A stretch of DNA of 64,000 nt, taken from NCBI GenBank assembly GCA_036571765.1, contig BROE01000022.1:18003558-18067557 (forward strand), in the 5' to 3' direction. The position numbers and the translations under genes were made by a program. Positions 49,201-60,380 of this stretch are shown here, one piece after another. Under the pieces are notes generated by a model. That model ran no database searches, was not told the origin of the DNA, and saw nothing but the letters and a program-made list of their open reading frames with translations. Each line of letters begins with the position of its first letter. Within the stretch, counting starts at the first letter, position 1. The DNA comes from Plecoglossus altivelis. Lineage: Eukaryota; Chordata; Actinopteri; Osmeriformes; Plecoglossidae.

Positions 49201-52200
49201 TCCACTTCAACAAAAGATGGTCAAGGAACTTTGGTCGATTCCTCTTCAGCTTGTTTGTGCTTTGCACTTGTGAACGGCAGCAGCGTACAAGCACAAGGGA
49301 GGGCTTACAGTGGGAAACAGTACACATGCAGAGCTTGTAACACAGAGATAAAGGGGCCAGTATCTCCCGACTTCACAGCAGGGTGTCTCGGTGATGGTTG
49401 TAGAATTTGGCAAGTAGCTGAAGGATAACATTGACATTTACACGCAACACTCTGGGCTTTGCCTCCAAGGGTCTGGGGATACACACACAAACAAGATGTT
49501 CAATCACCAGGGAAGGAAAAATACTCAGTCCTCTGACTTCTCCCATTCAGATCAACTCGGCCAGTCGTGCAACGCCTGAACAATCAGAGTTGGGCCACGG
49601 CTCTCAATTCCGAGCTCCTTCTGAGAATCGGGGTCTCCTACTCCAAGCACCAGGGGCTCTCAGCACAGCAGTTGGTCTGCCGTTAGAGTCGATCCGAGCG
49701 TGAACTGTGGCCACGTGGTGCGAATGGCGATCTCGCGGGCCTGTGTTCCTAGATGTACCGTGATTCCCTCCCAGCTGTGCACTCAGAGGCTAAACGGCCT
49801 TGCAGCTGTTCCAACTGCGTCCGTTTGCCCTCTCAAACCGCCTGGCGTCGGACAGAGGCTGGCTAGGCACACAGCAGCTAGTGCCAACGAAGGCAGCAGT
49901 CTTGTGGATGTTAGATCGTGATCCAGTGCTACTGTAGCACGAGTCAACAACCAGGCTTGTGAGAGGGGACACGTATAACCTGGCTGGTGTCTCCAAACAA
50001 GAGAGACCGCATCGGGGGAGACCGGAGCAGAAAAGCGTGTTGATTATGGATTCCAGATTCTATCGTGTTACATGTGTGCAGATGGCCTGGTATGGTTGGT
50101 CAGATGGGGTTCTCTCTGGTTACAGATGGAAGATATCCTGACCACTTCATCGACCCCTCCCCCATTGCTATTCACAGAGGAAGTATCCAATTCATTGTTT
50201 TCGAGAATGCACATTAAATCTGGCAAAGGGAAAAGGTGAATCTCTGCGTCACCTCTCCACTGCACAGGAATCCATATGAATAGAAGGAAGGAAGGAGTGT
50301 CTGTGTGCCACATAGGAGCAGCAGGTCTCGCTCCAAACGATGTGGTTCTCTTCATGTAACCATCAGGGAGTCTGGAAGATACAGTTGCACAGCGATTGTT
50401 CACCTCATTCTCATGAGATTAAAGTCTCTCAGCAACCTAGATTGGGTGATTCTTTTTTACAGGCAGAAACACAGTCAAGCCCTCAGGCATTACACTGTCG
50501 CACGATTCAACAACGTCTGTCTGCAGCCATGGTTACATGAACCGCAAAGTCTATATGTAGCCATGGGTACATGAACCGCAAAGTTTATATGTAATCATGG
50601 TAACATGAACCGCAAAGTCTATATGTAACCATGGTTACATGAACCGCAACGTCTATATGTAGCCATGGCTACATGAACCGCAAAGTCTATATGTAACCAT
50701 GGTTACATGACCGCAACGTCTGCATGTAGCCATGGTTACATGAACCGCAACGTCTGTATGTAGCCACGGTTAGACGGAAGGTATAAGACTAGTCCATTAA
50801 AGAGGAGGATATCAGCCCACAATAGAGCAGCACTTCCTGCAACTGTTAGCAGCAGGGCTGCTCATTAGATCAGACGTCTCATAGCTCTGAACTGTAGGTC
50901 GACACGTTGCTATCTCAGTTCCAGCGCAGCACGCTCCAACTTACAGTTATACTCCTGAACGGGTTTCCTGTTAGTCAGGGCTGCACATTAACTATCTGAG
51001 TTTAACTGACGCTCCTCGTGGCCCGCTGGTTTTAGCAGGACTCACATGACTGGGGTCCCTGGGAGATCCTAACCAGGTGGAACAACTGTGCTTTCCTGTT
51101 GCCTTCCAGCTGTGTCAATTACATCAAATACAAAGTTATTCAATAGGTTATCTGTTTGTTTGTGTGTGAGCCAGGTGGTCGGATGTTAGGAATACACTCA
51201 CAGTCTAACTTTCAATTACTTAGCCTCTCCCCTTCCTCTCTCATCCTGTTTCTCTCTCTCTTTTTCTCTCTCCCTCTCACTCCCTCACTCTCTCTGTCTC
51301 TCACTTTCTCTGTCTCTCTCTCTCTCTGTCTCTCACTCTCTCTCTCTCTCTCTCTCTCTACATATCATTCACTCTTTCTCTCTCTGTGTCGCCCCACACC
51401 CCCCCTCCTCCTTTTCACCACCGCAGTGAATCTTTACATCTTTGAGCTTCACTGGAAAACAGCCAAGTGTCACTTCCCTGAGACATTCCACGCTCCTGTT
51501 TATCCCTCAAACATCCCTGCAGTCTACAAGCTTTCACAGTTCTACAACAGCTCCCATGTCGTCAGCTGGAGCCCAGCAGCTCATGCCAGATAAACACACC
51601 ACAGCCTACAACCATTCAATACAGTAGACACAGAAGTTACTATATTCTTGAGGCATCACAAGCAGGGGCAGAGCTAGGGTTGGAGGCCACAAACACTCAG
51701 ATAGGATTCCTGCAGAGGAGTAATCTAAGGGGATCTAAGGAATCTAAATCTAGATTGTTATTTGCTCACGGGCAGCAGTTAGGCCTCGCCGACGGTTGAC
51801 GCCGCAAGTGCCCCGTGGTCGCCAGGCAATTAGCCTAAGAGCTAGCCTGTTGGGGGGGGGGGGGGGGCTCCCCTGGCAAGAGCTGTGGAACTGACAGGCT
51901 TCGACACGCAGCCTCCCATCAGTCCCCGTCTCCCCTGCCCCCCGCGCCCCCCCTGCCCCCCGCCCACACTCTCAGGTAGCCAAAACACAACTGCGAGGCA
52001 CCGATTCCTCCAAAACTTCTCCTTTGCCTCTGATTGGTCATTGCCATTTGGAGTGTTTATGCAGGTCGAATGGTCCACTGCAAAGATGTGAGAGGGAACT
52101 GTTTTTACATGCAGTACTTAGAGATTGTATTTGCCCTTGTGTTCAATCTGGATCGCCCTGACTTTTCTCCCTCACTCGCTATGTCTCTCTCTCTCTTTCT

Positions 52201-53511
52201 GTTTCTCCCTCTATTTATCTCTCTATATATATTTCTCCCCCCCTCTCTCTCTCTGTCCCTCCACTCTCTCTCTCTCTCTCTCTCTCTCTGCCCCTCCACT
52301 CTCTCTTCCTCTCTTTCCAAATCAGTGATTCACCTCTACTTATGACACACTTCTTAACTGTGATTCATTGTAGTAAATTAATAGCGGAAACCTGTTTTGA
52401 TGATGGCTGTTGGACTTCAATGCAAGAGGCTGAAGCCCTGAAGTGCGTGACCACTAAAGTCCTGTGGCCTCTGGTTACCGCATGAGTTCACTGATCATGT
52501 AAATAGCGAACTCGAAAACTGTCCAATAACTTAAAAAAACAGCTTGCTTTCCCCATTTGCATGACAGTATCTCCTTTGTTTACAGACTTCGTTGTGCTGT
52601 TAGAAAGTTTGCTTTCTTTCCAGTCCATATAGGATACGGAGCCCCGCTGTTCAATCCCTGGCAGGAGGTAATGAATCACTTTCTTTTCAAACAAATTCAA
52701 TTAACATGCATGATGTCCCGAAAGACAACGGTAGTTACCTCGGTGGCGGCATTGTTAGCTTATAGCAAGTTTCCTGTCAAAGGGCATTCCCAACACAAAG
52801 GCTGGCCACCACGGACTAGTGAATATCAATCCGTCATTGTGCCGCAACCTAGTATCACGAGTTACCGATGTCCCTGTACCGCAAGCATGCCCATGTTTGC
52901 AGTACATTTAGTCTGTGGAATATTAGGTGAAATGCATTGGCATCGTGTCTGATTTAAATAATTACTTCAATAATTACTTCGGCATATTAGAATGTAGTGC
53001 AGCATGTTAACTTCCAGACAGTTCACATTCAAATGTTGCCATCGTTATAACTCTATGTCGATACAGATTATCGTTACAGTAGTTTACTGATGATGTTATA
53101 GCCTATGTAATCTAAATATCATCACAAAGAGGAAAGTGCGCAAAAGTCTTTATTCACACCAACAAATGATTCCGTCTGCAGGAATTAGGTGAATGAACCT
53201 GCTACCGCGCGTCAAGTGTTAGTCAACCTGCTACAGAATGAGAAGTGAACGGGTGCAAGTTTAGACAGACAGTTAGTGTTACACCATGCTCATAAACAAA
53301 CACATGGTTAAAATAAAATAAAAACGACTTACATTCTTTTGTCGGGGTTAAGTTGCCGATGCATGGCAAGAGAGAATCCAAACGAACTGCCTGGTTCTCC
53401 GTCTTTTCTCAGAATATTATCGGTATCCAGGTTGAAAGCTAGTATAAAACTCCATTCGAGCAAGTGCAGAAGTACAGCAGAGACGGATACATGTCCCCTG
53501 GAGAGCCTCAT
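40079..53511 (-). CDS. itga6: integrin alpha-6 subunit (laminin receptor), 27 exons
   Basis: Type I membrane laminin receptor subunit pairing with beta-1 or beta-4. Exons, in transcription order: 53511-53333, 47766-47639, 47343-47264, 46997-46736, 46216-46085, 46020-45908, 45479-45266, 45155-44962, 44853-44759, 44621-44494, 44380-44297, 44192-44131, 44038-43869, 43776-43633, 43499-43384, 43267-43108, 43001-42915, 42821-42742, 42634-42557, 42434-42332, 42224-42048, 41863-41768, 41679-41563, 41465-41367, 41247-41122, 40889-40756 (A tail), 40243-40079 (B tail). The start is the ATG at 53511 with signal peptide, then FNLDTDN; the upstream in-frame codon at 53541 is TTG. Seen: propeller Ca loops (DLNGDGWQD, DVNQDSYED, DLDQNSYPD), furin-type RQKR, membrane helix, CGFFKR. 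KEDQWMGVTVQSQGPGGKVV and TVAQYGGVPWWII mark alpha-6 rather than alpha-3. About 1072 aa (A tail) without exon 46020-45908, which is frameshifted. Confidence 0.93.
40376..40438. repeat. 17-bp repeat (GAATATGTACTATTCCA), about 3.5 copies
   Basis: Three near-perfect copies plus a diverged fourth in the itga6 intron between tail exons A and B. Confidence 0.85.
40756..40889 (-). other. itga6: itga6 alternative cytoplasmic-tail exon A (35 residues then stop)
   Basis: Acceptor CTTCAG, then CGFFKRAPKDQYDAAYQKAE and tail ending KLTTEA with TGA at 40784-40782. Mammalian alpha-6A ends KERLTSDA. A donor GTAAAA follows at 40755, giving a 134-nt cassette (about 130 nt in human, from memory). The exon order membrane - A - B equals the mammalian order, so inclusion of this cassette gives A and skipping gives B. 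Confidence 0.9.
45480..45907 (-). other. itga6 intron containing a possible dispersed-repeat remnant
   Basis: A 428-bp intron. Near 45636-45700 it has CAAATCAAATCATTTTACTG followed by ATACACGAATGCAACACTGA, a layout resembling the element at 32190. I looked here for a second alternative X exon ending in the conserved NSYLG codons and did not find one. Confidence 0.35.
45908..46020 (-). pseudogene. itga6: itga6 X1-type propeller exon with a one-base frameshift
   Basis: Good acceptor (TTCAG) and donor (GTTTGT). The exon begins in frame with VLFMTSLSFAYPEFLYKS, matching the mammalian X1 region (LLFLTSVSYTDPDQFVYK). It ends with AATAGCTACTTAG, the conserved NSYLG junction, but in a different frame. 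Its length is 113 nt where a multiple of 3 is needed, and no in-frame GT donor exists. Read through, it stops at the TAG. Skipping the exon keeps the gene in frame (NSYLG joined to FSLDSG). Confidence 0.7.
46274..46678. repeat. inverted repeat, two 132-bp arms, in itga6 intron
   Basis: Left arm 46274-46405, right arm 46547-46678, in reverse complement. My hand alignment shows 6 mismatches in 132 positions and no indels. The arms contain AATAATGGAGTCTAAGAAAA and ACAGCATTATACTTAGACTT. The loop is 141 bp. The repeat fills most of the 519-bp intron between exons 4 (46736) and 5 (46216). No transposase or clear target-site duplication was seen. Confidence 0.93.
47363..47572. repeat. 14-bp tandem repeat (AGGTCATATAGGAG), about 15 units
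   Basis: Units GAGGTCACATAGGA, GAGGTCATATAGGA and GAGGTCACATGCGA alternate through the intron between itga6 exons 2 and 3, ending about 65 bp from exon 2. The register is well kept. Confidence 0.92.
50520..50775. repeat. 34-35-bp tandem repeat with ATGGTTACATGAACCGCAA core, about 7 copies
   Basis: Units ATGTAGCCATGGTTACATGA plus ACCGCAAAGTCTAT recur with substitutions (AAAGTCTAT versus AACGTCTGT; GGTTAC versus GGCTAC). Each unit has a partly palindromic centre, TAACCATGGTTA. It lies in itga6 intron 1. Confidence 0.92.
51247..51385 (+). repeat. CT-rich microsatellite
   Basis: CTCTCT with CTCA, CTGT and CTTT interruptions in itga6 intron 1. Its long Leu/Ser reading frames are artefacts. Confidence 0.93.
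52180..52318 (+). repeat. CT-rich microsatellite
   Basis: CTCTCT/TTTCTC/CCCTCC tract with a TATATATA island, in itga6 intron 1. Confidence 0.92.
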
Positions 53512-56500
53512 CGCGATGTCGCCGTTATCCCAGTGGACCAACGTTGTGCCGGTAGCCCCGGTGTTCCAGTAGGCTCGGTACTCTCAACTAAATAGACTGC
53601 TGCCGTTGTTTTCCCGGGGTAACGGATTAGAAGTTCGTGCAGGGCCGTCCCTCCTCCCAACCTCTTCACACTCCTGCCTTTACGTCACTGCACGGGCCGA
53701 TCTGAGCGCACCACACACCAACCCTGCCTGCCCCTATCATTGACTACAAGGCTTTGAGTCATATCCTTACCTTCCGTAAAGCGGTTGCCTTCTGACTTTA
53801 TTTGAGTTTATTTGATTGTTTAATTACTGAAAAATTCGGCGGGCCAACTTGTGTAACAGTTCAGTAGTCTACTTTATTACACTTGACAATTATCTAAAAC
53901 TAACAAGAGGCTGACTAATGAAAGACAAAGGCGGTAGCCTTTGAAGCTAAGCAGTATGAATAAGCAGTTCTGGCTGAAGCCAGATGGACAGCAGGTCAAC
54001 TGTGAAGCTAATCAGCTGGATGGATGAACCTCACAAATCCATGCAGACAAAGAGATGGGCAGGACTTGCTCACTGCTGTGACCCAATACTGCTCTCATCT
54101 CTTTGTACCTCCTAAGCCACAAGGAATGGAACATTCTATCCGAAGTGGAACTCTCTCCCGGAATGTTGACTAACACCTGAACTCCCATCATTAATGTTCA
54201 TGCCACTCGGTTTGAATGAATATGACAGATTACAATCTATACCACCAGTACATCACACATGGTGGGTTCATTCATGTAGTTACTGATCCAGACAGGAACA
54301 GCCTTTAAAATATTCATGATTTTACTCCTTGCTGTCACCTGGCGATAATGTGCATTTGGCCGTTGGTTCATTATTAATCTCAACATAATTGGGATGCCAC
54401 TTCGTAGCCTGCTGGGAGACACCGGTACATCTGTGTGGGTAAACGTTATCCTTTCCACCAGGAAACGTTCGATCACCTTGGCAGCTCCTCCTCATCAGAC
54501 GAAACACAGTCCTTGAGCAAAATACATTCCGCTCCAAAACATGCCCGAAACACAAAACAATTGAATGAGTCACCATGGGACAGATGACAATCAGGATAGC
54601 GTTTTTCAAAGGGGCAGGATGCCCACTGCCCTGCCTTGTGAACTGCAGGGCAAGGCTGTGAATAACGCTAGTGTTAGGGGACTGCTGAGTCAAAGTGTGG
54701 GTAATAGTCTGTCTCATTGCTAGACAAAGGGGTTAATACTGTCTGTCGGCATATCCTGTGGGGGGGGGGGAGGTAGGAGGGACGTTTGATAGCATGCTTA
54801 TAGCCTTGGACATACTTTCAAGCTAATATAGAGTGCATGGACTGTGGATGGATACACATTAGCCTCTGTGATTGGGGTGTGAACTGTCCTTTGGGACTGC
54901 ACCGTGGATCTTACTTAATGCAACGTTTTGATCATTCTTTCAAGGCTTTTTTTCCAAGCTTGAAACTGACCTGTTGCCTCATTTCCATGACAAAATGCAA
55001 TACAATGCGGCCATTGTTAAGACACTCAAATCCAAATCTGCTTTACAGCAAAACTTAGAGAGAGGAGAGAAGAGAGAGACGAGAGAAGAGGAGAGGGAGA
55101 GAGAGAGAGGGAGAGAGGATGAGGGAAGAGATGGGAGAGAGAAGAGGAGAGAACGAGAGAGTCAATGTTTTGGCAAGCCAAAAAAGAGAGAAGTGAGAGT
55201 ACAGACAAGAGGAAAAGGAGAGATATATAAATAGTTAATTTCCACAAAGGGGAGGTGTTGGGAATGGGTGTTTCTCTTTGCTAGCCGAGTGCAAACGTGT
55301 GTCAAAGATGAAGGGGTTCAGTTATGGAGATCACAAGACCACAGCCAAGGTCCTCAGGATAAATCTCTCACTAACATAATCCACTTATCTCATGAAGTGG
55401 ACAGGACCACGTCTGTACAGAACGTACGCCTACATTCAGCGTTTCTCAGTCTACAATTCAGGAAAAAGCATTTATGGAGAATTGATTTAGTTACAATTGT
55501 AAAAAAAAAAAAAAGAATGGCAAATTTAGACTGCTGTTCTTTCAAGATGTTGTCTAAAAGAGGATTGCACCAGAGTGCATGTGAGCAACACCTTCCAGTC
55601 ACCTCTGGTTCTTACCAGAGGTGACTGACAGCACTCTGAATGACCCAGTGTAACCAGCCATGTGTTCCTTTCTACTAAACCATGTCAGTGCTCACATAAT
55701 AGGTTTAATAGGTTTACATTAACCTTGTTAAAAGGTCCAAATGTCCTTTTAGGTTTTTGCCACATAGATTCCCATGTTACGTTTGGACTGAGGTTAGGTT
55801 AGATTTGCACCGAGAGAAGACTTGGCTTTAGATGAAGGGAGATGAAAGTGACAATTGAATCCTCTTGGTCACAATAAACATTACTGCTCGGTAAGTATCG
55901 GGAAGAAATTCAACGTGGGTTTCAGCGCATGCCTGTGCTCAGACAAACAGGATTTGTGTTGCTTTTGTAGGGAGAGTCATGCGTTTGCTGTTCCCTGAGA
56001 GACGCGTGAGGGAACCATAGTAACAGAGAGTGATGCGAGAGGTAGAAAGCAAAACTCCTAAACATGGAGCTGACCTGTGGACGCACTAGGTGTGACCTCC
56101 CGTTACTGCACTGGGCCAGTCTCCACACCTCCGGAGGGGGACACTCATGCCTTTCACGTCCCAGTATTGCCCCTGGGTGGCGGGGTAACGTGAGCCTCTC
56201 TGAGGAGGTCAGGCAGCCTGGCCTGGTATTGTCTCAGGTCAATGGAGAAGAGGAAACCTGAGCAATGTGAATATTGAAGAGGGGCGCAGCAGGGCCCCCA
56301 CAGGTGAGCAAGCTTTTCTTCTGAGATTAGTTCTAACCTTTGTATGAAAAAGGAGGGAAAAGCCTTTGATTTGAGGCTCCAGACCATTTAGAAGTAGGTT
56401 TTTCAGACGTAGAACCTTCACGGAAAATCCAGAGTAAAAATGTATCCTTAGTTACCAGAGATGAGAGTTTCTCAGAGAGACGATGTTGTTTTATTCACAT

Positions 56501-59060
56501 GAAGGACAGCCGTGCTTCATACTATTTGTATAAGGTCTTGTTTTGCCCGGCTAGGGTAAATCAGACACATGCTGCATCTAAAAATACAGTATCAGTTTAG
56601 TTTTTCTATTCTGTACTACAACTCTTGGAATGTAATCGTTCTGTACTTTCCCGCACTGTTTTAACTCAATCAATTGTCATGGTTATGTAATTCAATTGTT
56701 CTACCCACATGGTTATATCGGTAGTCTAGCTACATAAAAGAGTTCACCTCAAAACACCCCAGAACTTTTTCTGCAGTTTCAATGCTATGCTTGCTAGACT
56801 TCACATCTCTGGGCTGAACCTGTGCAAAGCAGTCAAAACCACACCATGAGTGTTCCTGTTACCGGTGTCTTGGTGTCAATGAACACACGATCGAGAGGTA
56901 CAATGTAACGGAGACTAAGAGCGTGGTTCTCTTTGGTACTCTACAATACCACAACCCTCTCCACAACCTTCTCCACAACCCTCTCCCACCTTCTCTCACC
57001 CTCTCCGCACTTCTCACAACTTCCCTGAACCCCTCTCCAACCCTTCTCCACCTCCTCACAACCCTCTCCCTGGGATCCAGCAGCTTGGGGTAAGACAGAC
57101 CCCAAAGCTCCAAGCCCCCTAAGAGGGCGAGAGGCGGGCGTGTTCCGCCCTGACCACACATCGGGCACATCACCGTAGCGACACTATGCTCGTTCAACCA
57201 GCTGTTGCCTCTCAACACAACCCCCCCCCCCCTTCTAGGTGTGGTCCAGTGCAAATGCAAGCAGCGACAGATGCTGATGAGGCCTGGGCTGATAGTCATT
57301 ACCACTCCATCTGTTAAGGTCATTCAGCCAGTCCATAATGGTATACTGTATCTCCACGTCTACAGGAGGTAACAAGCCCCTTAGTGGAAGTCTGAAAGGA
57401 GCTTCGAATCGGAATCAACGCGAATCGAAATCTCGCGAATCCTTTTGTTTCACGTTCTCAGTTCACCACACGGTTCCTTTTGCGGAGTTAGGAGGGAATT
57501 AAAGATGATCTCGGGTTTCACGTGCCAGATCGGTTTACATCCAGGATTTCATGGGCTGGGCTTCACATGCGTCGGGTCGCACGGTGGTCACACGAGAAGC
57601 AGGCGTGGAGAGAGTGATCGTTGTAACGTTTACACGTCTGAATCTGAATCCAGCCAACATAAGGAGAGGGGAGAGAGAACTCGTCACCTGAGACAAATTC
57701 ACCATGAAGCTTCGAGTACCGCAGTCCGAAACCATGGTAACAGCAGCATTCTGTTGTCTCTGCGAGGTATTTTATAGGGAATCATGGGACACTAACCGTA
57801 GCTTTATAACATTGCAACAGCATTCCTCAAACAGGTAAACATCCATTCAATGACACCACATCCTGTTTGTAAAGTTTAAAAAAATACAACATAAACACAG
57901 GCAGATCGTAAAGCCCTCTCACACACTTACAGCCAAAACTCTTGGGCCGTGTTTGACTTTACAAGGTAAAATCGTAAGTGAAATTCCTGGAGTCCGAGAG
58001 AGAGAGTCCAGCAGTGAGAAGCCTGGTGTGAAATCTCCCCTGGTGAAAGGAGAGCTTCTGATTGGTCTGTGCTGTGACAGAGCCACTGCCCTTTGTGGAG
58101 GGGACGTTCGCAGTAAATCGGCTCCCCCCGGGAGCTGTGTGTGCGTGTGGGGGGGGGGGGGGGGGGGGTTAGATCAACAATGAGAGAGGGGGAACCTCAC
58201 AGACTCCCCTGCATTCTTTCACGGTCCGGTCGATGACACAGGGGAATCTGGAGGGAGGGGTCAGCTCTTTGTTGTCTTACTGCAGCTCCGGGACCAGAGA
58301 GATGCTTTCACTTGATGCTTCGCAGGGTTGTCCCCTGCACTGTGAGATTTACTGTGGGTAAATCACAATCTGCTTTCAAGTGTTGTGGAGTGAGAGTCCC
58401 GTGTAATCCTGTGTATTATGTCCCCAGCAATTCTCTTACATGTATCTGTGTGTGTATATATTGTTTTTAATGAACCCAACAGCGTATGAACAGAGACGCT
58501 AGTATCTAATCCATCAGTGCTTATCCGCTGCTGATACTGTGCTAAAGCTGATACTGTGCTGAGCGCACCTGAAGGGCGCTGTGTAAACACCACAAGGCCC
58601 AAGCCTTCATTTCCAGAACCTTAACCTAAATATCTGTTTGGTTCCAAGGTGAACACTTCCTTTCCGGTGTTATTGTTATCTCTCTGCAGCTTTGCTGCTG
58701 TAGCTATTGTTGTTAAAAATAGCTTCTCATCAGGGGGTGAAACGAGCTACAACCAACACTGAGGAAGCTGCGTCCATCACGAGCGCCGCCTTGACGGCTG
58801 CAAACGAAGTTTCAGACGTTTCCTGTACCCAACAGAAGCTTTTCCGCTGCTCTGAGACTCGTCGAGAAAAACAAATGTCACGTGCCGCGTTCAGAGAAGT
58901 GTGAGGTGAGATTGTCACGGCCCACGCGCTGCATTTTCACTCAAATGTGTGGAAACGGTTTGTGTTCATCTCTGGGTCTGTTGTCATCCTCCGAAAACAC
59001 CTCAGTCATGCTGAAACCATGAGACTGTATATACGATGTGATAACTGTCTCATGGTAGGA
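53512..59060. other. upstream flank of itga6, no recognised gene
   Basis: The first few hundred bases should hold the itga6 promoter and 5' UTR (moderately GC near 53560-53720), but no TATA box or clear island is visible. The rest is unique intergenic DNA with a purine-rich AGAGAGGAGAG tract (55060-55220), poly-G runs (about 54760-54771 and 58149-58168) and short repeats. No exon with family similarity was found on either strand. Confidence 0.5.
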
Positions 59061-59084
59061 TTTGAAACAAATCTCCACATTAGC

Positions 59085-59140
59085 CAGAGTCAGCCAGTGT
59101 CAGCCAGTGTCAGCCAGTGTCAGCCAGTGTCAGCCAGTGT
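59085..59140 (+). repeat. 10-bp repeat (CAGCCAGTGT), 5 copies
   Basis: CAGCCAGTGT is repeated directly before the 30-bp minisatellite, which follows without a break. Confidence 0.93.
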
Positions 59141-59141
59141 T

Positions 59142-60372
59142 AGCTTTCTCGTGAAGAGGAGGCGTGTCCTCAGCTTTCTCGTGAAGAGGAGGCGTGTCCT
59201 CAGCTGTTTCCAGAAGAGGAGGCGTGTCCTCAGCTTTCTCATGAAGAGGAGGCGTGTCCTCAGCTTTCTCGTGAAGAGGAGGCGTGTCCTCAGCTGTCTC
59301 CAGAAGAGGAGGCGTGTCCTCAGCTTTCTCATGAAGAGGAGGCGTGTCCTCAGCTTTCTCGTGAAGAGGAGGCGTGTCCTCAGCTGTCTCCAGAAGAGGA
59401 GGCGTGTCCTCAGCTTTCTCATGAAGAGGAGGCGTGTCCTCAGCTTTCTCGTGAAGAGGAGGCGTGTCCTCAGCTGTCTCCAGAAGAGGAGGCGTGTCCT
59501 CAACTTTCTCGTGAAGAGGGGGCGTGTCCTCAGCTGTCTCCAGAAGAGGAGGCGTGTCCTCAGCTTTCTCATGAAGAGGAGGCGTGTCCTCAGCTTTCTC
59601 GTGAAGAGGAGGCGTGTCCTCAGCTGTCTCCAGAAGAGGAGGCGTGTCCTCAGCTTTCTCGTGAAGAGGAGGCGTGTCCTCAGCTTTCACCAGAAGAGGG
59701 GGCGTGTCTTCAGCTTTCACCAGAAGAGGGGGCGTGTCTTCAGCTTTCTCCAGAAGAGGAGGCGTGTCCTCATATTACTCCAGAAGAGGAGGTGTGTCCT
59801 CAGCTTTCTCCAAAAGAGGAGGCGTGTCCTCAGCTTTCTCCAGAAGAGGAGGCGTGTCCTCAGCTTACTCCAGAAGAGGAGGCGTGTCCTCAGTTTTCTC
59901 CAGAAGAGGAGGCATGTCCTCAGCTTTCTCCAGAAGAGGAGGCGTGTCCTCAGCGTTCTCCAGAAGAGGAGGCGTGTCCTCAGCGTTCTCCAGAAGAGGA
60001 GGCGTGTCCTCAGCTTTCTCCAAAAGAGGAGCCGTGTCCTCAGCTTTCTCCAAAAGAGGAGGCGTGTCCTCAGCTTTCTCCAGAAGAGGAGGCGTGTCCT
60101 CAGTTTTCTCCAGAGGAGGAGGCGTGTCCTCAGCTTTCTCCAAAAGAGGAGCCGTGTCCTCAGCTTTCTCCAAAAGAGGAGGTGTGTCCTCAGCGTTCTC
60201 CAAAAGAGGAGGCGTGTCCTCAGCTTTCTCCAAAAGAGGAGGCGTGTCCTCAGCTTATTCCAGAAGAGGAGGCGTGTACTCATATTACTCCAGAAGAGGA
60301 GGCGTGTCCTCAGCTTTCTCCAAAAGAGGAGGCGTGTCCTCGGTTTTCTCCAGAAGAGGAGGCGTGTCCTCA
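59142..60372. repeat. 30-bp minisatellite, about 41 units, with 90-bp higher-order structure
   Basis: Unit CAGCTTTCTCNNGAAGAGGA plus GGCGTGTCCT. From 59161 to 60372 the 30-bp register never slips. In the left part (about 59,200-59,650) three unit types recur in order (ATGAAG, GTGAAG, then GTCTCCAGAAG), giving a 90-bp higher-order period. The right part is mostly the CCAGAAG or CCAAAAG type. The period is divisible by 3 and has no stops, so both strands show long frames (LSFLVKRRRV-type, KAEDTPPLHE-type). No start context, splice signal or homology supports coding. Confidence 0.97.
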
Positions 60373-60380
60373 GACGATAT

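Larger units (their letters stand above)
47767..53332 (-). other. itga6 intron 1 (5.6 kb), no gene
   Basis: It is bounded by the exon 1 donor (GTAAGT, exon end 53333) and the exon 2 acceptor (TCTAG, exon start 47766). It contains a 34-bp tandem repeat (50520-50775), CT-rich arrays (51247-51385 and 52180-52318), a poly-G run (51852-51867) and otherwise unique DNA. No exon or recognisable regulatory element was identified. A long first intron is normal for integrin alpha genes. Confidence 0.65.

Noticed and set aside
40079..53511. Calling the integrin ITGA3 because of PDK2-type synteny
   Set aside because: The membrane-proximal TVAQYGGVPWWII, the KEDQWMGVTVQSQGPGGKVV block and both tail exons match alpha-6, not alpha-3.
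53512..53541. Ten-residue N-terminal extension of integrin alpha-6
   Set aside because: The codon at 53541 is TTG. The ATG at 53511 gives a normal signal peptide just before FNLDTDN.
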